A DNA stretch of 45,684 nucleotides from Nemertoderma westbladi (lineage: Eukaryota > Xenacoelomorpha > Nemertodermatida > Nemertodermatidae): NCBI GenBank assembly GCA_032718475.1, contig JAUCBJ010006178.1, forward strand, positions 1 through 45,684, in the 5' to 3' direction. Below the pieces are notes generated by a model. That model made no database searches. It was not told the origin of the DNA and saw only the letters and a list, made by a program, of their open reading frames with translations. Shown in pieces: positions 29,234-36,847 of this stretch. Numbering within the stretch: position 1 is the stretch's first letter; the number at the start of each line of letters is the position of its first letter. The translations under genes were made by a program, and so were the position numbers.

Positions 29234-29430
29234 AGTCATGAAGTCCTCTTCATCGCCCTCATCTATGGCCTCCTGAATGCCTGTGAGCCGGCCGAGTTTC
29301 CGCAGGACGATGTGTTTCAACCATGGGGGTACAGGTGTGTCGTACTGCCCGCGGTAGTGGATGTCCAGCACAATCACGGTCAGTATACAGGACACAGTCA
29401 TCAGACAGATGACACCAAAGTAGTACTTAG
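29234..29430 (-). CDS. nAChR exon: M3 and start of cytoplasmic loop
   Basis: This 197-nt exon has two leading bases that complete an Ala codon split from the M2 exon, then 65 codons. It reads KYYFGVICLMTVSCILTVIV (M3) followed by LDIHYRGQYD, TPVPPWLKHIVL and an acidic stretch EAIDEGDEEDFM at the start of the cytoplasmic loop. The PPWLKHIVL segment corresponds to the amphipathic MX helix after M3 (family knowledge). The acceptor TTTCCGCAG is good. The proposed donor GTTAGT at 29233-29228 is less canonical but is the only GT that keeps the acidic stretch and precedes the AT-rich intron. No following exon is visible before the 28-kb minisatellite. Confidence 0.9.
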
Positions 29431-29480
29431 CTGCGGAAATAACAGCTGTTGCATTATAGGCCTTCAGATGTTATACAGTT

Positions 29481-29560
29481 GGCTTACAGCTTTATTGGCC
29501 TACAGCTTTATTGGCCTACAGCTTTATTGACCTACAGCTTTATTGGCCTACAGCTTTACT
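29481..29560. repeat. 16-bp tandem repeat, five units
   Basis: Units of GGCCTACAGCTTTATT follow each other five times with one or two substitutions (GGCT, GACC, final ACT). It lies in the short intron between the M2 and M3 exons, about 50 bp upstream of the M3 acceptor in the gene's orientation. Confidence 0.9.
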
Positions 29561-29710
29561 CATGAATTGTTTATAAGAAAAATGTCTGAAAGATATGGAT
29601 TTCTAAATTAGGCTGGAGTTAACCGTGTTGTAGTTCAGCAAAATTGTCGGGTTCGGTAAAGTCCAGTTCGGACTAGTCCAGGTCGCTATTATTTGTGTCG
29701 GAATAGATCG

Positions 29711-29859
29711 TGTAGGAATTGTCTGGTTTATAAATAATTGACTGTGTAGGAAGAATTGTCCGGTTATTTGTAATTGACTGTATACATAGACAATAGGAAT
29801 TGACTGGTATTTGACTGCGTAGGAATTGACTGGTATTTGACTGCGTAGGAATTGATTTG
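29711..29859. repeat. Degenerate tandem repeat of about 26-36 bp
   Basis: Five degenerate units are built on GTAGGAATTGACTGG and ATTTGTAATTGACTG. The last two full copies are 26 bp and nearly identical (TGCGTAGGAATTGACTGG); the earlier ones are longer and diverged. It ends about 20 bp from the M2 exon donor, so with the 16-bp array about half of this 448-bp intron is tandem repeat. Confidence 0.75.
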
Positions 29860-29878
29860 TTTTACCTGAAAAACTTAC

Positions 29879-29975
29879 CGAGATGGGATATCGACTCCGA
29901 AGTCGACGGCATTTTATCCGCCACCAACAAAAGGAAAACCGTCAAAGCGAGTAACACTGTTATCTGTAAACCGAT
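29879..29975 (-). CDS. nAChR exon: pore-lining M2 helix
   Basis: This 97-nt exon has acceptor CTCTTTACAG, donor GTAAGT, 32 codons and one base. It begins directly after the GEK of the M1 exon and reads IGLQITVLLALTVFLLLVAD then KMPSTSESISHL. In M2 numbering Glu -1' and Lys 0' come from the previous exon. The exon supplies Ile1', Gly2', Thr6', Leu9' (gate), Val13', Leu16', Leu17' and Asp20'. Leu9', Thr6' and Val13' match alpha7-like receptors. Gly at 2' replaces the usual Ser/Thr, and Asp at 20' the usual Glu. A second AG four codons inside (after GGTTTACAG) could act as an alternative acceptor that would drop IGLQ. Confidence 0.93.
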
Positions 29976-30418
29976 CTGTAAAGAGTTAAATAGAAAGTTG
30001 TTACTCAACGATGAGGGAAATATATGTATTTATTTACAGTATTATTGATTTAATCAAATAAAATTGATATTTTTTAATTTTTTAAATGCACAATAACACA
30101 ATGTTGGCAGTACGTTAATATGTTATATCCAAGTAAAAATCGAATAATATGTGAGTAAAATTGCACAACGTAGTTAGTATGTTATAATGTTGTTTCTTTA
30201 AGATATTTATTAAGGGGAAAGTTAAAGTTGTTTCTTTTTTTCCCTGCAGAGCCATTAAACAATTCAGTGTCAGTGAACTGGTATACGTAAATAATTTCGA
30301 CAATTTTTTCTAATGCGTTTTAAAAAAATTCCCAATATATTTGGATTAAAGGATAAATACATTAAAAAAATAATATTACACTGTACAATATTAGCCGTAA
30401 CGGCCATTATTTATTTAC

Positions 30419-30727
30419 CTTCTCGCCGCTGTCGGCAGGTAAATAAAATCCAACCATGGATAGGAATGTAATTAGAACACACGGCAATATAATATTAATG
30501 ACGTAATAGAAGGATCTGCGTTGAATGACGACGTAGTAACGTAGTTGGGAGTAGGGCGCGGCGGGACAGCAGTCGTAGAACTCCTCGGTTCGTGTGGCCC
30601 GGAAGGAAGTCCAGTTGAAGTCCCACTCCCCGTTCGATTGGTAGTAGTTCTCTGTCGGCGGGGGTCTAGCATGCAGGTCTAGATGCGCCATATCGTAGGC
30701 CCAGGAGACCAGTTCGATAGGACAATT
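30419..30727 (-). CDS. nAChR exon: loop B, loop C with vicinal Cys, M1
   Basis: This 309-nt exon is in phase 0 at both ends (acceptor ATTTTCTAG, donor GTAAAT) and has 103 codons. It opens with NC, the second cysteine of the Cys-loop. Then come loop B SWAYD (Trp149-type), the conserved NGEWDF segment, a potential N-glycosylation site NWT, and loop C with EEFYDCCPAAPY. The latter holds the adjacent cysteines and the flanking aromatic Tyr190- and Tyr198-type residues. The pre-M1 part YVVIQRRSFYYV leads into M1 (INIILPCVLITFLSMVGFYL), and the exon ends PADSGEK at the inner mouth of the pore. All of these are hallmarks of an alpha-type subunit. Confidence 0.96.
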
Positions 30728-30845
30728 CTAGAAAATATTGATTTGTAATTAATTAAAGTCGTTGTGAAAAAGTTTAGTGGTCATTGGGGGTGGCCGTCAT
30801 ATTGGAGGATAAATTTCAGCTCTCAGTAGTGTCGGTGAACAGCAC

Positions 30846-30888
30846 ACCCCCTCTCCCCTCCCACCTTCACCCCCCTCCCATCACCCCT
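30846..30888 (-). other. G-rich tract on the gene-sense strand, possible G-quadruplex
   Basis: The plus strand is almost pure C/T/A here (ACACCCCCTCTCCCC and CACCCCCCTCCC). The minus (receptor-sense) strand therefore carries at least five runs of three or more G within 45 nt. It lies in the intron about 120 nt upstream of the loop B/C exon acceptor. Four-run G-quadruplex geometry with short loops is possible. Confidence 0.6.
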
Positions 30889-31436
30889 CATAACTACAGT
30901 CGCAGAACTGAAATAAATTAAAATGGGAATTTCAAATAAACCTAGAATTTCCTGGTTTATACATTTATATTTTGGGCTACTACTACTGTACTTTACTGTT
31001 TGAATTTGTTTGAGTTGGATAAAAATATAAACTGAGACTGATAACATACTGTATGCAGGGCGTATTATGACGTAACAGTCTATAAATAGATTGATTGCCA
31101 TTCTCTATAAGTTGAGCCCAAATGGCCAAATGTCAGTCAGTTATACTGTACTTGGGACAATCCATGTTCTGGACTTTGTACAGTACATTGAGTCTGAGTG
31201 GGCTATATACTATTGTTTTGTACACAAATGGGCAATATTTGGCTTGAAATATCTAAACTGTAACTTTGTAAGATTTTGTATACATAACATATTGATATAT
31301 TAATTCATAAAAATAGATATATTGATATTTTGTAAGTAACAAAATTTGCCAAAATTTGAGTGTAAAGTTGTTGTTATTAGAACAATTACAAGTAAAATAA
31401 AGAAAATAACTAATAAAAAACAATTAAAATTTTTTC

Positions 31437-31448
31437 CATCCCTCGCAG
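31437..31448 (+). promoter_or_regulatory. Candidate 3' splice site upstream of the nested ORF
   Basis: A pyrimidine tract TTTTTTCCATCCCTCGCAG ends in AG at 31447-31448 on the plus strand. A TGA in the ORF frame follows at once (31451-31453), so the ATG at 31499 would be the first usable codon in this exon and any upstream exon would be 5' UTR. This fits a spliced plus-strand transcript but is only a motif match. Confidence 0.35.
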
Positions 31449-31498
31449 AGTGATATTCACTCAATAGAAGAACCCCCTGCATACAAATCCCTTCGAAG

Positions 31499-32182
31499 AT
31501 GTTAACATTTTACATTGTTGGTAAGGTATTGGATGCCTCAATACGATGTTACAGGTCCTTCCCTTCAGCTGATAAATCTAAACCCCAAGAAACATCGGAT
31601 ATGAGTTACCTCGGACAACCTAACCCAGTGAACCACTGGGCTCTACTGGCTTACTGCCACGACTCTGGTGATGTCATTCGAGTTGAACTGGACCGAACTT
31701 CAGACTTTAAAATCGAGCCGAGATGGACAAATCTGGGGGGAGGAATAGACAAAATTCCATCGGGAGCTAACCAGATCGTTACTAAGGATGTGACTTCGAA
31801 TGAACTGAAGGATGCAGTTATGAACAACGGGATTAATAGCATGGAGTACAAAGTGATACAAAGAAATTGTCAGGAATGGATCATAAAGGTGGCGAAAAGT
31901 CTTGGGTTTGCAGAACAAGTTGAAGATGCGGGTATTTTCACGGCTGGAAGAAGAATATCCCAGGCGGTTTTTCTATTCGGGTTTACCTCCGTAATGACTA
32001 CGTTACTAATATTGATGGAACTCCATTCAGAATCCGCGGTTGAGGGTTCTGTTACAGCGGCGGCTATTAAGGCTGGTGGTTATTTATCGAGTGGACTGGT
32101 GTTTACACATAGTGCGGTAATGTATGGTCGTTACCTTGACAACAGGTACAATTCAACGCGTTTAGAGAGAATTAATAAATAA
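31499..32182 (+). CDS. Nested plus-strand gene, 227 aa, possible permuted papain-like protein with membrane tail
   Basis: This uninterrupted 227-codon ORF lies inside the receptor intron between the Cys-loop exon and the loop B/C exon, on the opposite strand. I do not recognise a named family. Residues 41-65 (PNPVNHWALLAYCHDS...) contain His46-Trp47, and residues 118-135 (KVIQRNCQEWIIKVAKSLG) contain Asn123-Cys124. The order HW...NC is that of permuted papain-like folds such as LRAT/NlpC and PPPDE, so a Cys/His hydrolase is possible but inferred. Residues about 154-174 (SQAVFLFGFTSVMTTLLILM) are strongly hydrophobic and a second weaker segment spans about 187-210, suggesting a C-terminal membrane hairpin. 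The ATG at 31499 is chosen because an in-frame TGA lies 48 bases upstream. Base composition is richer in G/C than the surrounding intron, which supports real coding. Confidence 0.7.
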   Translation: MLTFYIVGKVLDASIRCYRSFPSADKSKPQETSDMSYLGQPNPVNHWALLAYCHDSGDVIRVELDRTSDFKIEPRWTNLGGGIDKIPSGANQIVTKDVTSNELKDAVMNNGINSMEYKVIQRNCQEWIIKVAKSLGFAEQVEDAGIFTAGRRISQAVFLFGFTSVMTTLLILMELHSESAVEGSVTAAAIKAGGYLSSGLVFTHSAVMYGRYLDNRYNSTRLERINK

Positions 32183-32183
32183 A
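32174..32183 (+). terminator. Overlapping AATAAA signals at the stop codon of the nested gene
   Basis: Two overlapping AATAAA hexamers (32174-32179 and 32178-32183) include the TAA stop. If used, the 3' UTR would be only a few tens of bases. Further AATAAA motifs near 32477 and 32554, in or beside the miniature element, are alternatives. Confidence 0.4.
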
Positions 32184-32423
32184 TTCACCAGAAATTCAGT
32201 AAAGTGCTACGTAGATTCTGCCATATGGTAGATTTATTTTTTCCCAACTTAAACTCGCCCATCTTGCAGTACTCATGTTCCGGTCAATGATACGATTTTA
32301 TTTCTTTACAAAATAATTGTTGGTTCAAATTGTAAAAATATTAATCTATCTACATCCTTGTTAAATTTTTAGTTTTGTTTTAATAGTGAGGAGATTTAAT
32401 ATTAAAAAATTTGATGAAGCAAC

Positions 32424-32596
32424 TACTGTGGCTGATTTAGGCCAATTTAGTTTCAATGTTTCATACTAAAGTAGGAAATAAAATGTATTATGGTAACTGC
32501 GGAAGGCTATGGCTGCAGAATCAGACACTTTAGTTTGAAACTTATTAATCACCAATAAAAAATGAAAACTAAATTGGCCTAAATCAGTTACCGTAC
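32424..32596. mobile_element. Small MITE-like inverted-repeat element, about 170 bp
   Basis: CTGATTTAGGCCAATTTAG at 32432-32450 is repeated in inverse at 32569-32587 (CTAAATTGGCCTAAATCAG). The match extends inwards (TTTCA; GTTTCATACTAAAGT versus ACTTTAGTTTGAAAC) and, more weakly, outwards. The sequence GCAAC flanks both sides (32419-32423 and 32597-32601) and may be a 5-bp target duplication. No coding capacity is present. The structure suggests a non-autonomous DNA transposon, superfamily unknown. Confidence 0.65.
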
Positions 32597-32773
32597 GCAA
32601 CACTATTCTAAATAATATATAATATTATAATAATTATGAAAATAATTATCTATTCGGTGAATATAAGGTAGGCGGCCTATTAGGCCTAATATAATATTTA
32701 ACAGTTTATTACGTTCAAAGAAAATTATTAGTAACTAATCAAGAAACCCACAATATGTCTGATTGTCACTCAC

Positions 32774-32912
32774 CTGTACATCAAAGGGGAAGTTCTTTGT
32801 GTTAACTTTACAAGAGGTGCGCAGCACTTCCGGGAGAAGCCAGGTCACGTTACCATCATATGTAACGCTAGCTAATGTTGGCCATATTTCCGGAACTTCA
32901 AATACCTCAGCT
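32774..32912 (-). CDS. nAChR exon: beta-strands to Cys-loop
   Basis: This 139-nt exon begins with one base completing the Arg codon split from the previous exon, then 46 codons. It reads AEVFEVPEIWPTLASVTYDG then NVTWLLPEVLRTSCKVNTKN and FPFDVQ. Acceptor CATTGCAG and donor GTGAGT are good. It contains the first cysteine of the Cys-loop, and the second is the NC opening the next exon. The two are separated by 13 residues, with the family signature FPFD between them. NVT is a potential N-glycosylation site. WLLP with the following strand forms part of complementary-face loop E. Confidence 0.95.
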
Positions 32913-33089
32913 CTGCAATGTAAATTATCATTGTTTACATGGAAAGTTTTCCAATGCGTACCTCAAGAGTGTTTTAAGTGTTCGTCGTGTTTTAAAGGAC
33001 CGAGCCACAATTACGGAGTGCGCCTTTAACGTAGCGCCCATAACTCAGTAAACTCTCTGTGATTTAAACCTAACTTGGTACACATACAT

Positions 33090-33806
33090 GTAGTTGTAGT
33101 TGAAGTTGTAGTTGTAGTTGTAGTTGTAGTGTAGTGTAGTCTAGAGTGTAGTGTAGTGTAGTGTAGTGTAGTGTAGTGTAGTGTAGTGTAGTGTAGTGTA
33201 GTGTAGTGTAGTGTAGTGTAGTGTAGTGTAGTGTAGTGTAGTGTAGTGTAGTGTAGCGTAGTGTAGTGTAGTGTAGTGTAGTGTAGTGTAGTGCGGTGCG
33301 GTGTAGTGTAGTGTGGTGCGGTGCGGTGCGGTGTAGTGTAGTGTAGTGTAGTGTAGTGTAGTGTAGTGTAGTGTAGTGTAGTGCGGTGCGGTGTAGTGTA
33401 GTGTAGTGTGGTGCGGTGCGGTGCGGTGTAGTGTAGTGTAGTGTAGTGTAGTGTAGTGTAGTGTAGTGTAGTGCGGTGCGCTGTAGTGTAGTGTAGTGTA
33501 GTGTAGTGTAGTGTAGTGTAGTGTAGTGTAGTGTAGTGTAGTGTAGTGTAGTGTAGTTTAGTGCGGTGCGGTGTAGTGTAGTGTAGTGTGGTGCGGTGCG
33601 GTGCGGTGTAGTGTAGTGTAGTGTAGTGTAGTGTAGTGTAGTGTAGTGCGGTGCGCTGTAGTGTAGTGTAGTGTAGTGTAGTGTAGTGTAGTGTAGTGTA
33701 GTGTAGTGTAGTGTAGTGTAGTGTAGTGCGGTGCGGTGATGTGTAGTGTAGTGTAGTGTAGTGTAGTGTAGTGTAGTGTAGTGTAGTGTAGTGTAGTGTA
33801 GTGTTG
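33090..33806. repeat. GTGTA pentanucleotide array, about 700 bp, with GTGCG variant blocks
   Basis: The array starts with a few TTGTAG hexamers (33090-33127), then runs as GTGTA units. Blocks of GTGCG and GTGTG variants recur as higher-order patterns (near 33291, 33381, 33471, 33561 and 33646). The pattern GTGCGGTGCGCTGTAG occurs at 33471 and 33646. It lies in a receptor intron just outside the Cys-loop exon. Confidence 0.95.
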
Positions 33807-33824
33807 TAGTTAGTTAAGGAATTC

Positions 33825-33846
33825 TAGGGTTAGGGTTAGGGTTAGG
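33825..33846 (+). repeat. Interstitial telomere-like run, about 3.5 units of TTAGGG
   Basis: TAGGGT units follow each other without error immediately after the GTGTA array and before the SINE-like fragment and LINE copy. TTAGGG is the common metazoan telomere unit. A short interstitial run of this kind is typical of a repaired break or a chance microsatellite. Confidence 0.85.
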
Positions 33847-33890
33847 TGGCACTGGCGCAGTGGTCCAGTAGGTTAGCGCGCAGGTGGAAA
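33847..33890 (+). mobile_element. Possible tRNA-derived SINE head fragment
   Basis: TGGCGCAGTGGTCCAGTAGG followed by TTAGCGCGCAGG resembles the 5' half of a tRNA, with an A-box-like TGGCGCAGTGG. No B box follows; the sequence runs directly into the LINE fragment. It could be a truncated SINE or a chimeric insertion. The call rests only on this motif. Confidence 0.35.
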
Positions 33891-35178
33891 CTGTCCCGTG
33901 GAAATCAGAAAGGGGTTCCGTAAAGGTCGTGGGACCATGGAGCCCATTTTGGCACTAAGAAGGATAATATAATAAATAATAATAAGAAAGAAAATAAAAA
34001 GAAAGACAGGCATCTGGCTGTTATCTTTGTTGACTTCTTCAAGGCCTTTGATTCAGTCTCTCGCTCACGTATGTTCAGCATACTTTCATTATATGGGATT
34101 CCTGATGAAATTATTGCAGCAATCAGATCAGTATACGATGGTTCGACAACATTTGTGTCTACTGTTGACGGTGACACAGAACCATTTGAAGTGTCATGGG
34201 GCGTCCCCCAGGGAGACACATTAGCACCATTCTTGTTCATAATTGTGGTTGACTATGTTCTACGCATGTCCTTAGATCATCATAATGAGGATGGGGTGAT
34301 GATAACTCCACCTACTGGCTCCAGAAGTCGAGGAAATCCTGCCAAGTACCTAACTGATCTAGACTTTGCTGATGACTTAGGAGTACTCTGAGAATCACTA
34401 GAGGGAGCCCAACGGCTCCTCAGCTCATTAGAACATGCTGCTTCTAGTGTTGGTCTTTTTATTAACTCTAGAAAGACCAAAATTTTGACAGTTATCTTTG
34501 AAAGTACTCAGCAAGTATCTGATCGGATGAGTATATGCTCAAAGGATGGTATGCTTGAGCATGTGGACGACTTCTGTTACCTGGGATCATGGATCCAGAA
34601 GTCAGGTGAGGACCTTCGAATACGTAAGGAAAAGGCATGGGCAGCCTTGAAGAGGCTTTCCAGGATTTGGAAGTCACCGAGAATTAATCGGAAGCTTAAA
34701 GTCAGATTATTTACAGCAGCAGTAGTTCCAGTACTCCTCTATGGGAGTCCATGCTGGGCTCTAACTGCTGAGGACACCAAATCTCTGGATGGTACATTCA
34801 CAAGAATGCTACGCCGGGTTCATTGTGTCAAGTACAATGCACACATCTCCAACCAGACACTATATAACATTGGAGGTGTCTCATTGGTTCCCCCAAGCTT
34901 CACACTAGAACAAAATCGCATTCGCTTTGCAGGACATTGCTTTCGCCGTGAGGACCAGCCAGTGCATAATCTTGTACTTTAGCAGCCTCATGGAGTGAAT
35001 AAGCATGGTGGACAGCCCATGACTTTCTTGAGACGCATCTTAAAGGACACTGGCCTTGAAGATGCGGATGATCTAGCAAATGTCATGGGTGATAGGGAGT
35101 TGTGGCGGCGCAATTTTGTCGACAAGCCGGCACAGCATTCTTAAAAATGCAGCTGCAATGCAGGATGCCGATCCTAGT
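33888..35178 (+). mobile_element. LINE copy A (RT domain to 3' end), 5'-truncated and decayed
   Basis: The copy begins inside the reverse transcriptase at the segment corresponding to 42193 of copy C and runs to the GATCCTAGTAG 3' end. A short A-rich scramble replaces RT sequence at about 33965-34015. It then encodes FVDFFKAFDSVSR (RT motif A), GVPQGDTLAPFLF (motif B), LDFADDLGVL (catalytic motif C) and the C-terminal region with LLYGSPCWALTAEDTKSLDG. The main frame is broken by a TGA at 34389-34391 and a TAG at 34980-34982, the latter a Trp codon in copies B and C. At the motif-B site this copy keeps two bases lost in copy C. It is antisense to the receptor gene. Confidence 0.92.
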
Positions 35179-35389
35179 AGAGGAATTCTACAAAGTTATG
35201 GGTGTGGCCTTCGCTCTCACAAGTGTAAATAAATACTGAAATTTTGCTAGAAAAAATAATAGGCGCAATCATTGACTAATAAGATGATCCATGGACATGA
35301 GATATTGTTATTGGAGTGGCTTAGCGGAAAGTGGTGACACAAGTGCCTAATAGCATTTGCAAGTGACTATAGGTACAGTATATTACATA

Positions 35390-36282
35390 CTCCACCTACT
35401 GGATCCAGAAGTCGAGGAAATCCTGCCAAGTACCTAACTTATCTAGACTTTGCTGATGACTTAGGAGTACTCTCAGAATCATTAGAGGGAGCCCAACGGC
35501 TCCTCAGCTCATTAGAACATGCTGCTTCTAGTGTTGGTCTTTTTATTAACTCTAGAAAGACCAAAATTTTGACAGTTATCTTTGAAAGTACTCAGCAAGT
35601 ATCTGATCGGATGAGTATATGCTCAAAGGATGGTATGCTTGAGCATGTGGACGACTTCTGTTACCTGGGATCATGGTTGTGGACCTTCGAATACCTAAGG
35701 GAATGGCATGTGCAGCCTTGAATAGGCTTTCCAGGATTTGGAAGTCTCATTGAATTAGTCGGAAACTTAAGGTCCGATTATTTATAGCAGCAGTAGTTCC
35801 AGTACTCCTCTATGGGAGTCCATGCTGGGCTCTAACTATTGAGAACACCAAATCTCTGGATTAACACCAATTAAATAAGATAAATTAAATTATAAATCTA
35901 AAATGCCTCGCCGGGTTCATTGTGTCAAGTACAATGCACACATCTCCAACCAGACACTATATAACATTGGAGGTGTCTCATTGGTTCCCCCAAGCTTGAC
36001 ACTAGAACAAAATCGCCTCCGCTTTGCAGGACATTGCTTTCGCCGTGAGGACCAGCCAGTGCATAATCTTGTACTTTGGCAGCCTCATGGAGTGAATAAG
36101 CATGGTGGACAGCCCATGACTTTCTTGAGACGCATCTTAAAGGACACTGGCCTTAAAAATGTGGATGATCTAGCAAATGTCATGGGTGATAGGGAGTTGT
36201 GGAGGCGCAATTTTGTCTACAGTCCAGCACAGAATTCTTGAAAATGCAACTGCAATGCTGCATGTCGATCCTAGTCGTAGTA
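35390..36282 (+). mobile_element. LINE copy B (3' portion only), decayed
   Basis: The copy starts at the CTCCACCTACTGG segment after RT motif B and ends with a GTCGTAGTAGTA tail. It keeps FADDLGVLSES but has a deletion after TACCTGGGATCATGG (about 35673). An AT-rich replacement occurs at 35862-35902, where copies A and C have the DGTFTRM codons. From 35903 a clean C-terminal frame runs to 36241 (RRVHCVKYNAHISNQTLYNI and onward). It shares several variants with copy A in its first half (ATCTTTGAAAGTACTCAGC) but agrees with copy C in its second half. No coding function remains. Confidence 0.9.
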
Positions 36283-36390
36283 GTAATGGACGAAAATTCC
36301 AAGCTCCAAATCGCCACACATAAGTTTGTCACTTTTATCACAATTTACCTTTTTATGTCGCTTATAAAGTCACACCACATATCCCTCACT

Positions 36391-36696
36391 AGATAGGTGG
36401 AATTTGTGACAACACCTAAAAACGGTGATAACACTCAGCCACAGTAAAAAAAATACAGAATACTGAGTTCAGAAAAATACGGAGTGATGATTTTGAGTGT
36501 CGTCCGGACCTTCTGTATGTTGTCCCCAGACGTTTGACTGTTTTCCTGGGACTTGCATGTGGTATGCAGAGCTGAAACTTGGTATAATTATTGAGATCTA
36601 CTGTTATTCACATTGTTTGTGGCTATTTTTGATAATGGTCAACCATTATTTTGACTGTGGTTAAATGTTGTTTAGATGTTGTCACAAATTACATCT
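36391..36696. mobile_element. Non-autonomous DNA transposon, 306 bp, with TIRs and perfect 10-bp TSD
   Basis: The left end AGATAGGTGGAATTTGTGAC continues ...AACACCTAAA, and the right end is its imperfect inverse (AGATGTTGTCACAAATTACATCT). The TIRs are about 27 bp with a 3-bp indel. ATCCCTCACT lies directly outside both ends (36381-36390 and 36697-36706). A perfect 10-bp target duplication and short TIRs fit Mutator-like (9-11 bp) elements, but no transposase is present to confirm this. It sits in a receptor intron; the outer target-duplication copy is 31 bp from the loop A exon's splice donor. Confidence 0.85.
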
Positions 36697-36737
36697 ATCC
36701 CTCACTCGAATTCTTCGATTTAACAGACCTAACTAAC

Positions 36738-36847
36738 CTGTTCATTATAGTAATATCAGGTCTCCATATAGTATTAGGTCGGAAGTGCAATTGTTTAATT
36801 CCTCCGTAATTTAATGGATTCCATCGTAACAGCTCATCGGTCCAATA
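36738..36847 (-). CDS. nAChR exon: loop A region (110-nt exon)
   Basis: This 110-nt exon, the invariant size in the family, has acceptor ATTTTTTCAG and donor GTTAGT, with 36 codons and two bases. It reads YWTDELLRWNPLNYGGIKQL then HFRPNTIWRPDITIMN. WTDELLRWNP and YGGIKQL match the family consensus (W.D..L.W.P..Y.GI). WRPDI is loop A. In most alpha subunits the residue three after the Ile of PDI is the agonist-binding Tyr93 (PDILLYN in alpha7). Here the corresponding residue is Met (PDITIMN). The splice phase joins exactly with the next exon. Confidence 0.95.

Noticed and set aside
29857-30048. Plus-strand 63-codon ORF
   Set aside because: It is the antisense shadow of the receptor M2 exon, whose splice sites and protein match are on the minus strand.
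29174-30727. Idea that the receptor lacks its M2 exon
   Set aside because: A first pass missed it, but reading the minus strand at 29975-29879 shows a full M2 exon with matching phases on both sides.
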